From contig JACCXF010000325.1 in the NCBI GenBank assembly GCA_013697295.1, positions 1 through 33,587 of the forward strand: a DNA stretch of 33,587 bases. The letters run 5' to 3'. This document shows, in pieces, positions 33,587 through 33,587 of this stretch. The DNA comes from Actinomycetota bacterium (GTDB taxonomy: Bacteria > Actinomycetota > CADDZG01 > WHSQ01). The position numbers were made by a program, and so were the translations under genes. Within the stretch, counting starts at the first letter, position 1. Every line of letters starts with the position of its first letter. The notes under the pieces are model-generated. The model saw only the letters and a program-made list of their open reading frames with translations, was not told the DNA's origin and made no database searches.

Positions 33587-33587
33587 G

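Overview
The window is dense, GC-rich bacterial chromosome and looks like a deep-branching or uncultured actinobacterium. The reasons are GTG and TTG starts with strong GGAGG-type ribosome binding sites, an F420-type LLM oxidoreductase, two RsbW-like anti-sigma kinases, an ArsA-HSP20 / SRPBCC / ROK cluster that I remember from other actinobacteria, small Cys-rich proteins of actinobacterial type, and an actinobacterial-style PFK. The phylum call is inference from gene content. I see no prophage, IS element, CRISPR array, rRNA or tRNA, so this is mostly core chromosome.

Layout. (1) 1-2834: the 3' end of a secreted-type lipase converges on a thiamin thiazole operon (thiO-thiS-thiG, minus strand) headed by a clear TPP riboswitch. 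(2) 2835-5468: a minus-strand run of a PFK with PPi-type active-site residues, a threonine aldolase and an RsbW-like kinase. (3) 5579-10164: a coiled-coil RlpA-like cell-wall protein, a second RsbW-like kinase that overlaps head-to-head with glpK, then plsC and a monoacylglycerol-lipase-like esterase, which together suggest a glycerol/glycerolipid neighbourhood. (4) 10154-12789: an archaeal-type ornithine cyclodeaminase (TIGR00300) translationally coupled to the esterase and convergent with a homologue of archaeal cyclic-2,3-diphosphoglycerate synthetase. (5) 12837-17557: a TetR regulator, AlaC-type aminotransferase, histidine phosphatase, stand-alone 5'-3' exonuclease and MFS exporter.

(6) 17558-24591: a long minus-strand run of metallophosphoesterase, SRPBCC protein, ArsA-like ATPase, CxxCxxC mini-protein, ROK kinase, DUF1232 protein, membrane protein, F420-type LLM enzyme and finally a copper P-type ATPase. 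Many junctions are 4-base ATGA/GTGA overlaps. The copper ATPase has lost its whole catalytic core: its N-terminal third is joined out of frame to its last 26 residues, while a near-perfect CsoR-type operator survives upstream. (7) 24684-33587: an isoaspartyl peptidase on the plus strand, then a minus-strand run of a zinc-ribbon protein, AMACR-type CoA enzyme, NYN-domain coiled-coil protein, Cys-rich mini-protein, Ste24-like M48 protease, long-chain acyl-CoA synthetase, panB, and a membrane protein carrying a RanBP2-type zinc finger.

Most genes are housekeeping or metabolic and no single large undescribed system stands out. The best leads are the copper ATPase deletion with its intact operator, the ornithine cyclodeaminase / cDPG-synthetase pair, the uncharacterised zinc-binding proteins (RanBP2-type, CxxCxxC, NYN-associated), and the overlapping divergent anti-sigma/glpK starts with a perfect inverted repeat.
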